Translations under genes and position numbers: made by a program
From: Iodobacter fluviatilis
GTDB taxonomy: Bacteria > Pseudomonadota > Gammaproteobacteria > Burkholderiales > Chitinibacteraceae
NCBI RefSeq assembly: GCF_004194535.1
Contig: NZ_CP025781.1
Location: 3,720,001 to 3,784,000 of the forward strand
Length of the DNA stretch: 64,000 nt
Direction of reading: 5' to 3'
Notes under the pieces: model-generated
Database searches by the model: none
The model's input: only the letters and a program-made list of their open reading frames with translations
What the model was told of the DNA's origin: nothing
Shown here: piece by piece, positions 17,336 to 26,685 of the stretch
Layout: each line of letters opens with the position of its first letter
Numbering within the stretch: position 1 is the stretch's first letter

Positions 17336-19905
17336 TAATAAGTATTAATCGCCTGCAATAACTCCGCCTCTAAAGCACGCGATGCGTGCTGATCTTTCAG
17401 TAATTCGCCACTAATCAAAAAATTATCTTCTGCTCGCTCGCCCAGCGTCATGATTTTTGCTGATTGAATTTCAATATGTCTATTGGCAAGTACGCGAGCA
17501 ATGGTGGAGAGCAAGCCGGTTCTATCTCCAGCCGCAATTGATAGCACATGGTATTTGCCACGCTCATCCGCTCTAATCATTACATGGGGTTGAATAGGGA
17601 AATGCTTTAATTGCCGTGAAATACGAGTTTTATGCACGCAGGGCAGCGGCAATGATTTTTCTAATTGTTGGCTAAGCTCAAACTCGATATAGCTGATTAA
17701 ATCGCGGTAGTGATCCACGCGATTATCTGGGATATAAATATAAAAGCTGTCCAGCGCATAGCCGTTTTGAGTTGTGTGGATATGCGCATCAAAAATGGTA
17801 TAGCCTGCGCGTTCAAAAAAGCTGCAAATTTGCGCAAATAAGTCATTTTTATCCACGCTATACACCATCACTTGCAGGCCTTCGCCCGATTCTGAAAGCC
17901 TAGCCCGTACAATAGGCTTGGCGGTGTTAACGCGAGAAAATAACATACGGGTGTGCCATGAAATTTCTTTTGCATCATGCCGTAAGAAATACACGGTATC
18001 GAGTACTTTCCAGAAATCTTCATGCGCATCTTGGCGTAAGCCATGCAAACGAATGAGTCGCAATGCTTCATCTTGGCGCTCTTCTAGCCAAGAGCGCGTT
18101 GGAGCGGTCTGGCTACTTAATAGCCGTTGGGTGGCTTTAAATAAGTCTTCTAATAGTTTGGCTTTCCATGCATTCCATACCTTGGGGCTGGTGCCACGAA
18201 TATCGGCAACAGTCAGCAAATAAATAGCCGTTAGCTTACGCTGATCCCCAACACACGCCCCAAACGCTTGAATGGTTTCGGGGTCATATACATCTTGTTT
18301 TTGAGCGACGGACGACATCGTGAGGTGGTGCTCAACCAGCCAAGTGATGAGTTGGCTATCCTCGCCGGAAAGCGGCATGCTTTGGCACCATTTGGCTGCA
18401 ATCTCTTTCCCTAGTAAAGAATGATCACCGCCACGGCCCTTGCCAATGTCATGAAATAACGCGGCGAGATATAAAACCTCAGGCCTATCGAATTCGGCTA
18501 ATAATCTGGAACACATTGGGTATTCGTGGGTAAATGCATTTACGGCAAAGCGCCGCACATTGCGTAATACCATTAAGGTATGCTCATCCACCGTGTAAAC
18601 ATGAAATAAATCATGCTGCATTCGGCCCACAATTTGCCCAAATTCAGGAATAAATCGACCTAATACGCCGTATTGATTCATTCGGCGTAATACCCGCGTT
18701 AAACCACGCGGTTGCCTAAAGATATCAATAAAAAATTGTTTATTGATGGGGTTGCTACGGAATCCATCATCAATCAGAGATCGGGCGTGCCATAGCGCCC
18801 TAAGCGTGGCGGGGCTAATTTCTTTGGCATCGCGTATGCTTTCTAATTGCCAAAACAATTCTAAAATAGTGGAAGGAGCGCGCTCGAATACATCGGGTGA
18901 GGTGATTTCAATGGCCTCGCCACGTAATTGAAAGTGCGCATTAATTGGAATAATCTCTACGCCAATTTGCGAGAATATCCGCGCGCGCAATGCCGAAATT
19001 AAGAGCGGTGCTAATTGGCTGATAATCCGGGCGGCACGATAATAGGTGGCCATTAAAGCTTCACTGGCTCTGAGGCGAATCGAGCCTTTTTCGCCATCCT
19101 CAAATTTAAAACTACTTGCTAGTGCGTGTTGGTAATCAAAAAGGATGCGATCTTCGCGGCGCTTGGCTAGCCAATGTAATTGGATACGATAGGCTCGTAA
19201 TACTCTTTCGGCATTTTCTAATTTGCTGATTTCTTCTGGCGTTAGCATCTCTAGCGTAGCTAAAGCATGCCAATCACGGCCTAAGCCTTGGCTGGCGGCT
19301 ATCCAGCCAATTAAATGTAAATCGCGTAATCCTCCCGGCGCTTCTTTAATATTAGGCTCAAGATTATACGTGGCGTTTTGAAAGCGCCCATATCGCGCTT
19401 GCTGCTCTAATAGCTTTGCTTCAAAGAATTCTTTGGTGTCGATATAGCGATGCACCGTGGCATAAAATTCGCTAAAGCGCTCGGCATCTCCCACCAATAG
19501 CCGCGCCTCTAGGATGGTGGTTTGCACGGTAATGTCTTTTTCTGCCTCGTGCATACAATCGGCCGTGGTGCGCACTGAGTGGCCCACTTCAAGGCCAATA
19601 TCCCACAGCTCGCCCACAAAGATTTCCAGCTTTTCTAAAAGGGCAGGCGAGGGCAAATCGGGTAATAAAATCAGTAAATCTACATCTGAGTAGGGAAACA
19701 ACTCTCCACGGCCATAGCCTCCAACGGCCACCAGCAGCACCTCATCAATAAACTGATGCCTGCCCCACAGCTCGCTTAAAGTGCGATCAGTTAGCTGCGT
19801 CAGCTCCGCCAAGATAGGCAAGGCTTCGCTTGGGGTATCAAAGCGTTGATGTAAGGCTGCTTTATCAGCAGCATAAGAAGCTCGGATGGCACTGACAGGA
19901 CGCAT
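17335..19905 (-). CDS. glnD: Bifunctional uridylyltransferase/uridylyl-removing enzyme of PII proteins
   Basis: 856 residues. The nucleotidyltransferase site is VGGYGRGELFPYSDVDLLIL at residues 61-80. A PII-uridylyltransferase helical region, an HD domain with LAALFHDIGKGRGGDHS near residue 490, and two ACT domains (DKNDLFAQICSFFERAGY and AGDRTGLLSTIARVLANRHI) follow in the usual order. GlnD senses glutamine and modifies GlnB/GlnK. The last codons AINTY and the stop TAA fall at the edge of the MITE-like element, so insertion of the element may have reshaped the C-terminus slightly. Confidence 0.97.
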   Translation of the reverse strand: MRPVSAIRASYAADKAALHQRFDTPSEALPILAELTQLTDRTLSELWGRHQFIDEVLLVAVGGYGRGELFPYSDVDLLILLPDLPSPALLEKLEIFVGELWDIGLEVGHSVRTTADCMHEAEKDITVQTTILEARLLVGDAERFSEFYATVHRYIDTKEFFEAKLLEQQARYGRFQNATYNLEPNIKEAPGGLRDLHLIGWIAASQGLGRDWHALATLEMLTPEEISKLENAERVLRAYRIQLHWLAKRREDRILFDYQHALASSFKFEDGEKGSIRLRASEALMATYYRAARIISQLAPLLISALRARIFSQIGVEIIPINAHFQLRGEAIEITSPDVFERAPSTILELFWQLESIRDAKEISPATLRALWHARSLIDDGFRSNPINKQFFIDIFRQPRGLTRVLRRMNQYGVLGRFIPEFGQIVGRMQHDLFHVYTVDEHTLMVLRNVRRFAVNAFTHEYPMCSRLLAEFDRPEVLYLAALFHDIGKGRGGDHSLLGKEIAAKWCQSMPLSGEDSQLITWLVEHHLTMSSVAQKQDVYDPETIQAFGACVGDQRKLTAIYLLTVADIRGTSPKVWNAWKAKLLEDLFKATQRLLSSQTAPTRSWLEERQDEALRLIRLHGLRQDAHEDFWKVLDTVYFLRHDAKEISWHTRMLFSRVNTAKPIVRARLSESGEGLQVMVYSVDKNDLFAQICSFFERAGYTIFDAHIHTTQNGYALDSFYIYIPDNRVDHYRDLISYIEFELSQQLEKSLPLPCVHKTRISRQLKHFPIQPHVMIRADERGKYHVLSIAAGDRTGLLSTIARVLANRHIEIQSAKIMTLGERAEDNFLISGELLKDQHASRALEAELLQAINTY

Positions 19906-20286
19906 AACTCAGCCAAAGATAAGGTGGTGCTGTAGTTTATAGGAGAAAGGGGCGGGGAGTGGCGGCGGATAGGATGGCTGTGTGTAAGTGGGTTCTACGC
20001 TGTTACATCTTTTGAGCTTTTTGCGCCGTCAGTTGATTTATACAAATCAGCATGATGCCTTGAATCGGCTTGGATTCAGGCGGTTTTCCGCCATTTTATA
20101 TCGCTTGATTCTGTAGTTTCGCCATCATTGGTGTCAGATGAATAATCAGCCGTTAGTGGTTTCTTCTTTGTAAGCAAGGGTTTGCAATGTAGTTGGCTTG
20201 TGTCAGCCTGTTGGCAAGCTAATTGCTAAATAGCTAAGGGAAGCCTGTCAGGCTGTCTGCCTTTACCTTTTAGCTACGGAGTTGCA
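19906..20286. other. Regulatory region upstream of the ABC transporter operon
   Basis: A 381-base gap with a sigma-54 promoter match (20212-20227) and, upstream, two small inverted repeats: GAATC/GATTC around 20062-20077 and GGCGGTTTTCCGCC at 20079-20092. The latter lie about 140-170 bases before the predicted transcription start, a usual distance for enhancer sites bound by sigma-54 activators. Whether the repeats are binding sites is inference. Confidence 0.5.
20212..20227 (+). promoter_or_regulatory. Sigma-54 (-24/-12) promoter
   Basis: TGGCAAGCTAATTGCT matches the RpoN consensus TGGCACG-N4-TTGCW at every defined position but one (A for C), with exact spacing of the GG and GC dinucleotides. 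It is 60 bases before the ATG at 20287. The operon ends in a sigma-54-dependent activator gene, which supports the call. Confidence 0.75.
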
Positions 20287-21252
20287 ATGAAGACACTTAC
20301 TTTGATCGCATCGCTGGCCATGACTTCTTTTTCTGCCTATGCCGCAGAGGATGTGATTCGTCTTGGTAATCTTAAATTCGCCCATTACGGCGCGGTATCG
20401 TATATCAAGGAAATCGCGCCTAAATGCGGGATTAAGGTAGAGGAGCGGATGTTTGCCAAGGGGCTGGATATTATGCCAGCCATTATTGCGGGCGAGATTG
20501 ATGTGGCGGCCAGTGCGGCAGATGCTGCCATTGCCGGGCGTGCTGGCGGCGTGCCGGTGTATGCTGTGGCGGGCTTTGCCAAAGGTGGGATCAGGATTGT
20601 GGTGCAGCCGGGTTCCACCATTAAAAGCGTGGCGGATTTTAAAGGTAAATCGGTAGGGGTGGCACGTGGCGGCGCGCAGGAGCTGGCGCTGTTGGCGGAG
20701 CTGGCCAAGGCGAATCTGAGCTGGTCTGAAAAGCCGGGAAAGGATGTGAAAATTATTTACCTGCCGTTTGCAGATTTAAACCAAGCGCTGATGCAAAAGC
20801 AAATTGATGCCATGTCGCAATCCGAGCCGCAGGCTTCGCAAGCGATTAACAAGGGCTTTGGCGTGGAGTTGCTGAAGCCTTACGACAGCCCGATGGGCGA
20901 GCCGATACGTACCCTTGTGATGAGCGAGAAGCTTTACAACAGCAATCGCCCGCTGGCTGAAAAGTTTATGAAATGCTTTGTGCAAGCCACCAAAGCCTTT
21001 ATGGATGACCCTAAGCTCGCCGAAAACTATGTGCGCAGCAATATGTTTAAGGGCCAAATTACGGTGGATGATTATCAAGATGCCATCGCTAATTCGCCGT
21101 TTTATTACAACCTGAGCGTTGAGCATATGCAGATCACTACCGATTTTATGGTGAAGTATGGCGTGGGCAAGATGGTGAAGCCGCCGGTGGCCAAAGAGTG
21201 GGTCAAGCTGGATCTGCTTGATCAGGCCAAGAAATTTTTAAACGTGAAATAA
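20287..21252 (+). CDS. ABC transporter periplasmic substrate-binding protein (NMT1/SsuA/TauA type)
   Basis: 321 residues with signal peptide MKTLTLIASLAMTSFSAYA. The fold is that of nitrate/sulfonate/taurine-family binding proteins: GEIDVAASAADAAIAGRAGG, the domain-crossing VADFKGKSVGVARGG and SEPQASQAINKGFG. The substrate cannot be read from sequence; sulfonates, nitrate, and pyrimidine or aromatic anions are known for relatives. The gene heads an operon with permease, ATPase, kinase and activator. Confidence 0.85.
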   Translation: MKTLTLIASLAMTSFSAYAAEDVIRLGNLKFAHYGAVSYIKEIAPKCGIKVEERMFAKGLDIMPAIIAGEIDVAASAADAAIAGRAGGVPVYAVAGFAKGGIRIVVQPGSTIKSVADFKGKSVGVARGGAQELALLAELAKANLSWSEKPGKDVKIIYLPFADLNQALMQKQIDAMSQSEPQASQAINKGFGVELLKPYDSPMGEPIRTLVMSEKLYNSNRPLAEKFMKCFVQATKAFMDDPKLAENYVRSNMFKGQITVDDYQDAIANSPFYYNLSVEHMQITTDFMVKYGVGKMVKPPVAKEWVKLDLLDQAKKFLNVK

Positions 21253-21262
21253 GGGCAATCCG

Positions 21263-22084
21263 ATGAATAAAACATTATTCACCCGTGCCGTGACAGGGCT
21301 TTGGTTGCCGGTAGTCTTGATTGCGCTTTGGCAGGCTGCAGCGATGGCGGGCTGGTTAAACCCGCAGATTTTGCCATCCCCATGGCAGGTGGTGGTGCGC
21401 TGGTATGCGTATTTATTGCCGATGGAGGCTTATGACGCCAGCCAAAGCAGCTATACCGCTTGGTTGTTTTCGGGCGAGATGATCCACGATGCCATTGGCA
21501 CGCTGTATCGGGTGATTGTGGGCTTTGCGATTGGCGCAGGGCTGGCTTTGCCGCTGGGGCTGCTCATGGGGGCTAGCCCACGGGTGTATAGCTGGTTTAA
21601 TCCCATGATTCAGGTTTTACGGCCGATTCCACCAATTGCCTATATCCCGCTATCCATTTTATGGTTTGGCCTTGGCAATGCACCGGCGATTTTCCTGATT
21701 GTGATTGGGGCGTTTTTTCCTGTATTGATGAATACCATTGCCGGGGTGCGTCAGGTGGATTCTATTTATCTGCGTGCGGCGCGTAATTTAGGCGCAGGCC
21801 AAAGCACCTTGTTCCTGAAAGTGATCTTACCGGCAGCCACGCCGTATATTCTGGCGGGTGCGCGTATCGGGGTGGGTACGGCGTTTATTGTGGTGATCGT
21901 TTCCGAAATGATTGCGGTAAATAACGGGCTGGGTTTCAGAATACTGGAAGCGCGTGAGTATTTTTGGTCAGACAAAATCATTGCGGGTATGTTGACGATC
22001 GGCTTACTGGGCCTAGCGATCGATATGGCGATGAATAAACTCAATAACCACTTGTTGCGCTGGCACCGCGGCTTGGAGCACTAA
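21263..22084 (+). CDS. ABC transporter permease (SsuC/TauC type)
   Basis: 273 residues with about six to seven membrane helices. The EAA loop is AARNLGAGQSTLFLKVILPAA-like near residues 172-192, which docks to the ATPase. A long loop after helix 1 contains LPMEAYDASQSSYTAW. It starts 10 bases after the binding-protein gene and ends 2 bases before the ATPase gene. Confidence 0.9.
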   Translation: MNKTLFTRAVTGLWLPVVLIALWQAAAMAGWLNPQILPSPWQVVVRWYAYLLPMEAYDASQSSYTAWLFSGEMIHDAIGTLYRVIVGFAIGAGLALPLGLLMGASPRVYSWFNPMIQVLRPIPPIAYIPLSILWFGLGNAPAIFLIVIGAFFPVLMNTIAGVRQVDSIYLRAARNLGAGQSTLFLKVILPAATPYILAGARIGVGTAFIVVIVSEMIAVNNGLGFRILEAREYFWSDKIIAGMLTIGLLGLAIDMAMNKLNNHLLRWHRGLEH

Positions 22085-22086
22085 TC

Positions 22087-22881
22087 ATGACGGCACAAAT
22101 CAAAATAGCGCAGGTGAATAAAGTTTTTAAAACGCCTGGCGACGATGTAGTGGCCTTGTGGGATATTAATTTAGAGATCCCCAATGGGCAGTTTGTTTGC
22201 CTGCTTGGGCCATCGGGCTGTGGTAAATCAACCTTGCTGAATGCGGTGGCTGGGTTTTCTCATCCAACAAGCGGCAGCATCACCGTGGATGGTGCGCTGA
22301 TTAAAGACACTGGGCCAGATCGCGGCATGGTGTTTCAGGAATACGCGCTGTTCCCATGGATGACGGTTGAGCAAAATATTGCCTTTGGCCTGACTATCCA
22401 GAAAATGCCGCAGGAACAGATTGATAGCAAAGTGGCTGAGCTGTTAGAAACACTGAAGCTGGTGGAGTTTCGCAAGCGTTTTCCTAAGGATTTATCTGGC
22501 GGCATGCGCCAACGTGTGGCCATTGCGCGTATTTTGGCGCTCAATTCGCCGATTATGCTGATGGACGAGCCCTTTGGCGCGCTGGATGCGCTTACCCGCC
22601 GCAGCTTGCAAGATGAGCTGCTTAAAATCTGGCAGGAGCATAAAAAAACCATTCTGTTTGTCACCCACAGCATCGAGGAATCAATCTATCTGGCCGATCG
22701 CATCATTGTGCTCACTTACCGCCCGGGCACAGTGAAGCGCGATGTACTGGTGGATATTCCAAGACCGCGTGATCCTAGCTCGGCTGAATTCAACGCGCTT
22801 AAACGCGAGCTTGGTGCCTTGGTGATGGAGGAGCAGCAGCGCCATCAGCAGGCCGAGCTATGCGGCTCTAGCTCTGATTAA
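22087..22881 (+). CDS. ABC transporter ATP-binding protein (SsuB/TauB type)
   Basis: 264 residues. Walker A GPSGCGKST, Q-loop FQEYALFPWMTV, signature DLSGGMRQRVAIAR, Walker B IMLMDEPFGALDALTR and the switch His in FVTHSIEE are all present. It energises the import complex of this operon. It is tightly packed with the permease upstream and the kinase gene downstream (2-base gaps). Confidence 0.93.
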   Translation: MTAQIKIAQVNKVFKTPGDDVVALWDINLEIPNGQFVCLLGPSGCGKSTLLNAVAGFSHPTSGSITVDGALIKDTGPDRGMVFQEYALFPWMTVEQNIAFGLTIQKMPQEQIDSKVAELLETLKLVEFRKRFPKDLSGGMRQRVAIARILALNSPIMLMDEPFGALDALTRRSLQDELLKIWQEHKKTILFVTHSIEESIYLADRIIVLTYRPGTVKRDVLVDIPRPRDPSSAEFNALKRELGALVMEEQQRHQQAELCGSSSD

Positions 22882-22883
22882 AG

Positions 22884-24710
22884 ATGCTTAAACCAGCGCG
22901 ATATTTCTGGATATTGGCGACACTTTGCTTGGCGGGCAGCCTGTTGTGGCTGGCCGCCAGCTGGAGTGAGCGCAGCGCGCTGGCGCAATTACGCACGGCT
23001 GGTCAGCATCGCCTCGATGTTTACACCGGCAGCTTGCGCAATGCGGTAGAGCGCTACACATGGCTGCCCTTTGTTTTATTCAGCCAGCGTGACCTAGCCG
23101 ATTTACTGCGTGCTCCGCAAGATGCAGTGCTCTTGGAACGGGTCAATCGCCATCTAAAAGCGGTGAACGATGCGGCGCAGGCCTCGGCGATTTATGTTTT
23201 AAATGCCGAAGGCTTGGCGCTGGCATCCAGCAATTGGGACACCCCACAGAGCTATATCGGCAATAACTATGCGTTTCGGCCCTATTATCAGCAAGCCCGC
23301 TTGGGCTACGCAGGGCGTTTTTATGGCGTGGGCTTTACTACACAACAACCCGGTTATTTTTTATCTTATCCAATCAGAGATGGCGAGCGGGTGCTGGGCG
23401 TGGTGGTGGCCAAAGTGAGCCTCGATGCGCTAGAGAATAATTGGCGAGCCACCGGCGAGCGTATGCTGGTGAGCGATAAAGACGGCATTGCTTTTTTAGC
23501 CACCGATCCGGCTTGGAAGTGGCACACCTTGGCCCCATTGCCCAGCTATACGCTGCGATATATTAAAGAGAGCCGCCAATATGGCCGCAATATTTTTCCA
23601 GAGCTGGCTTTGTTAAAGCAGCAGCGCTTGGATGGCAATACCCAATTGGCACGCTTTAAAACAGGTGGTGATCAAGCCGATGTGCTGGTGCAAACCGCCA
23701 AAGTGCCTGATCTGGGCTGGCAAATGGTGCTGTTTACGGATCTCACCCCCATCCGGCAGGGCGTGAGCCGCGTTTTGCTTGGCACCAGCTTGGGTCTATT
23801 GGCTTTGCTGGCATGGTATTTATTTTGGCGGCAAAGGCGGCGGCGTATTCGCGATAATCTGCGCGCCAGTCAAGCGCTTAAACAGGCGCATGATCAGCTA
23901 GAACAAAAAGTAGCGGCGCGTACCGATGATTTGCTGGGGGCTAATACCCAGCTGCAACGCGAAATTGCCGAGCGCATACGCACCGAGCTGGACCTGCGTG
24001 CCGCGCAAAATGAGCTGGTGCAAGCAGGCAAAATGGCCGTGCTGGGCCAGATGGCCGCCGGTGTCACTCATGAGCTTAATCAGCCACTGACGGCCATGCG
24101 CGCCTTGGCCGACAATGCCAAGCTGCTGCTGGAGCGCGGCAATGTTGAGGCGGTAGCGGGCAATCTGGTGTATATCAGCCAGCTGACCGAGCGCATGGGC
24201 AAGATCACCGGCCAGCTGCGCTCTTTTGCCCGAAAAAGCGATAATCGCGCCGAGCCGGTCTTACTTAAACAATCGATTGCCAATGCGCTGCTGTTGCTGG
24301 AGCAACGCTTGCGCCAGCAAAGGGTGGCGTTAAATATCGAACAGCCCGATCAGGTTTGGGTGCTGTGCAATGCGGTACGGCTAGAGCAAGTGCTGATTAA
24401 TTTGCTAAGAAACGCCCTAGATGCGGTAAAAAATCAGCCCGATGCCTGCATCACGCTGGCGGTGCAGCAGATGCAAGGCAAAGTAAAAATAAGCGTACTT
24501 GATAATGGCACCGGCATTGCTGCAGAGCAGTTGTCTAATGTGTTTGATCCCTTTTTTACCACCAAGGGCGACGCTGAGGGTTTGGGCTTGGGTTTGGCGA
24601 TTTCGCTATCGATTGTGCGTGATTTTGGTGGCAATTTGCAGGCCAGCAATCGCCCAGAAGGCGGGGCTTGTTTTGAGCTGGAGTTACTATCAGTAGGGGA
24701 GCCGCAATGA
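22884..24710 (+). CDS. DctB-family sensor histidine kinase
   Basis: 608 residues. Membrane helix 1 at about residues 5-27, a large periplasmic sensor of the double-Cache type (residues about 30-290, including GNNYAFRPYYQQARLG and GYFLSYPIRDGERVLGVVVA), and helix 2 at about 297-315. A coiled coil leads to a HisKA box with GVTHELNQPLTAMRAL, and then HATPase_c motifs (LINLLRNALDA, DNGTGIAAEQ, GLGLGLAISLSI). DctB-type kinases sense small organic acids; here the ligand probably is the ABC substrate or a relative. Its stop overlaps the regulator start as ATGA. Confidence 0.9.
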   Translation: MLKPARYFWILATLCLAGSLLWLAASWSERSALAQLRTAGQHRLDVYTGSLRNAVERYTWLPFVLFSQRDLADLLRAPQDAVLLERVNRHLKAVNDAAQASAIYVLNAEGLALASSNWDTPQSYIGNNYAFRPYYQQARLGYAGRFYGVGFTTQQPGYFLSYPIRDGERVLGVVVAKVSLDALENNWRATGERMLVSDKDGIAFLATDPAWKWHTLAPLPSYTLRYIKESRQYGRNIFPELALLKQQRLDGNTQLARFKTGGDQADVLVQTAKVPDLGWQMVLFTDLTPIRQGVSRVLLGTSLGLLALLAWYLFWRQRRRRIRDNLRASQALKQAHDQLEQKVAARTDDLLGANTQLQREIAERIRTELDLRAAQNELVQAGKMAVLGQMAAGVTHELNQPLTAMRALADNAKLLLERGNVEAVAGNLVYISQLTERMGKITGQLRSFARKSDNRAEPVLLKQSIANALLLLEQRLRQQRVALNIEQPDQVWVLCNAVRLEQVLINLLRNALDAVKNQPDACITLAVQQMQGKVKISVLDNGTGIAAEQLSNVFDPFFTTKGDAEGLGLGLAISLSIVRDFGGNLQASNRPEGGACFELELLSVGEPQ

Positions 24711-26020
24711 AAGTGCTATTGATCGACGATGAAGCGATGATCCGCCACGCAGGCAGCCAAACACTGGAGCTGGCAGGCTTTGCTGTGGAAACCTTTGCCG
24801 ACGCCGAATCGGCCTTGCCGCTTTTGCAAACTGATTTTGCGGGCGTGGTGGTCTGTGATGTGTGCTTGCCGGGGCTGGATGGTTTGCAGCTGCTGGCGAA
24901 AAGTGTGCAGCGGGACGCTGAGCTGCCCGTGGTGCTGATTACCGGCCACGGCGATGTGGTGATGGCCGTGCAGGCGATGAGGGATGGCGCTTATGATTTT
25001 ATCGAAAAGCCTTTTTCATCCGAGCAGTTGATTGAAGTGGTGCGGCGCGCAGAAGAAAAACGCAAGCTGGTGCTGGAAAACCGCCAACTGCGCCGTGAAT
25101 TAGAGCGCAGATCCGGCATAGAAGGGCGCTTGCTGGGGCGTGGTGCAGGCATAGAGCAATTGCGCCGCCGCATTATGAATATTGCCGATACCGACGCCGA
25201 TGTGCTGATTATGGGCGAAACCGGCACGGGTAAAGAGCTGGTGGCGCGTTGCCTGCACGAGCACAGCCATCGCGCAGCGCATCCCTTTGTGGCGCTCAAC
25301 TGCGGCGCGCTGCCCGAGCAATTGTTTGAAAGCGAAATCTTCGGCCATGAAGCAGGCGCATTTACCGGCGCAAGCAAGCTGCGGATCGGCAAAATTGAAT
25401 AGGCTAACGGCGGCACGCTGTTTCTGGACGAGCTGGAAAGTATGCCGCTAACGCTGCAGGTTAAATTGCTGCGGGTCTTGCAAGAGCGGCAGCTGGAGCG
25501 GCTTGGCGGCAATGTCAGCATCCCTGTGAATTGCCGTGTTATTGCCGCAAGCAAAAGTGATTTAAAGCTGTTGAGCGATCAGCAGCAGTTTCGGTTGGAT
25601 CTTTACTACCGCTTAAATGTGGCGACGCTGAATTTGCAGCCGCTGCGGGAGCGGCGCGAAGATATCCCGCTATTATTTGAGCATTTTGTACTGCAAGCGG
25701 CACTGCGCTACCACCGCCCCGCACCCATCGTAGCCCCAAGCCAGATGCGGGAGCTGATGCTGCAAAGCTGGCCTGGCAATGTGCGCGAGTTACGCAATAT
25801 GGCCGATCGCTTTGTGCTGGCGCTGCTGGACGATCTACCCGCCAGCGAAGCCGCGCTTGATTTACCCTCCTTGGTGGAGCGCTTCGAAAAAAACCTCATC
25901 GAAGATGCCCTACTGCGCGCCGGAGGCCAAATCACCGCCGCCAGCCTATCCCTCGGCCTACCGCGTAAAACGCTGTATGACAAAGTGAAGAAATATCAAT
26001 TGGGGGCGGGTGAGGGGTAG
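24707..26020 (+). pseudogene. Sigma-54-dependent response regulator (DctD-like) with internal amber codon
   Basis: The frame encodes an NtrC-class regulator: a receiver (LLIDDEAMIRHAG, phospho-Asp in VVCDVCLPGLDG), an AAA+ domain with Walker A GETGTGKE and the sigma-54 contact loop GAFTGA, and after the stop LFLDELESMP, arginine-finger region and a Fis-type helix-turn-helix (ITAASLSLGLPRKTLYDKVK). TAG at 25400-25402 sits where the family has E-x-A-N-G-G; CAG to TAG would explain it. Both halves are in the same frame and otherwise intact. Without suppression only residues 1-231 are made and there is no DNA-binding domain. ATG 25442 could restart the C-terminal part. Confidence 0.88.
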
Positions 26021-26171
26021 TTTGCAAGGAGAGTTATATGTGGAGCATGGGGCATGCATAAGCAAATATTTAGATGAAGAAATATTGAGCTGCGCGATGA
26101 AACTTCTAACCCTATGCCCATCAAGTTAGGCCTTTATTAGGGGGGGGCATGGTTGTAAACATTGAATCATC

Positions 26172-26230
26172 GTAGGGCGGGGGCAACCCGCGTATTTTTT
26201 AGCATTGCACGCGGGTTGTGCTAGCCCTGC
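26172..26230. repeat. REP-like palindromic repeat (copy 1)
   Basis: AACCCGCG at 26185-26192 and CGCGGGTT at 26210-26217 form a stem, with GTAGGGCGG on one side and CTAGCCCTGC on the other. The core CCCGCGTATTTTTTAGCA recurs at 33639-33656. It lies in the 281-base gap between the broken regulator gene and the ParA partner gene, which shows no gene. Confidence 0.65.
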
Positions 26231-26301
26231 AAAATATATATGGCGTGATGTTGGCTAATATCAGTGTAGGTTAACAAATTAGATCCAATTCCGCTGATGG
26301 A

Positions 26302-26685
26302 TTAGTTTTGACCTTGAATTGCTTCAGATCGAATACGTGCACCAGTTGTTGTTTCTACAATTTTTTCCCGCAAGGTCTCAATCTTATCTTGCTTAATATT
26401 TGGTATGTCAAGGAATCGAGCTATTTGCTCTAGTGCCTTTTTAGAACTAAATCGCTTCCCAAGGAAAATCAACGCCTCTTCTCGGCTTTTGAAATTTGTA
26501 ATTTCATTTACAAAAGCATTTAGTTCTATAATCTCTTCACTACCATTTACTTCCTTTTGCTTGTGACGTGATATTTTTATATCTATATCAAATGAAGGGT
26601 CAGCTAACTTATCAATTTCATTTTCTGTGAGTTTTTCAAGAGCCAAAACTAAGCGCTGTAAAATAATGGATGTTTTATTATTCAT
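26302..26685 (-). CDS. Hypothetical ParA-partner protein, AT-rich
   Basis: 127 residues, mostly charged helices and no membrane segment. A central NFKSREEALIFLGKRFSSKK region leads to a C-terminal stretch IETLREKIVETTTGARIRSE, of a type seen at the end of small proteins encoded next to stand-alone ParA ATPases. Its ATG overlaps the stop of the parA-like gene as ATGA, so the two are coupled. It is not a recognisable ParB (no ParB-like nuclease fold or helix-turn-helix seen). Function unknown. The codon use is clearly more AT-rich than in neighbouring genes. Confidence 0.7.
   Translation of the reverse strand: MNNKTSIILQRLVLALEKLTENEIDKLADPSFDIDIKISRHKQKEVNGSEEIIELNAFVNEITNFKSREEALIFLGKRFSSKKALEQIARFLDIPNIKQDKIETLREKIVETTTGARIRSEAIQGQN

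Noticed and set aside
19906-20286. Riboswitch upstream of the ABC transporter (TPP or similar)
   Set aside because: The conserved cores such as CTGAGA were not found; the sigma-54 promoter explains the region better.
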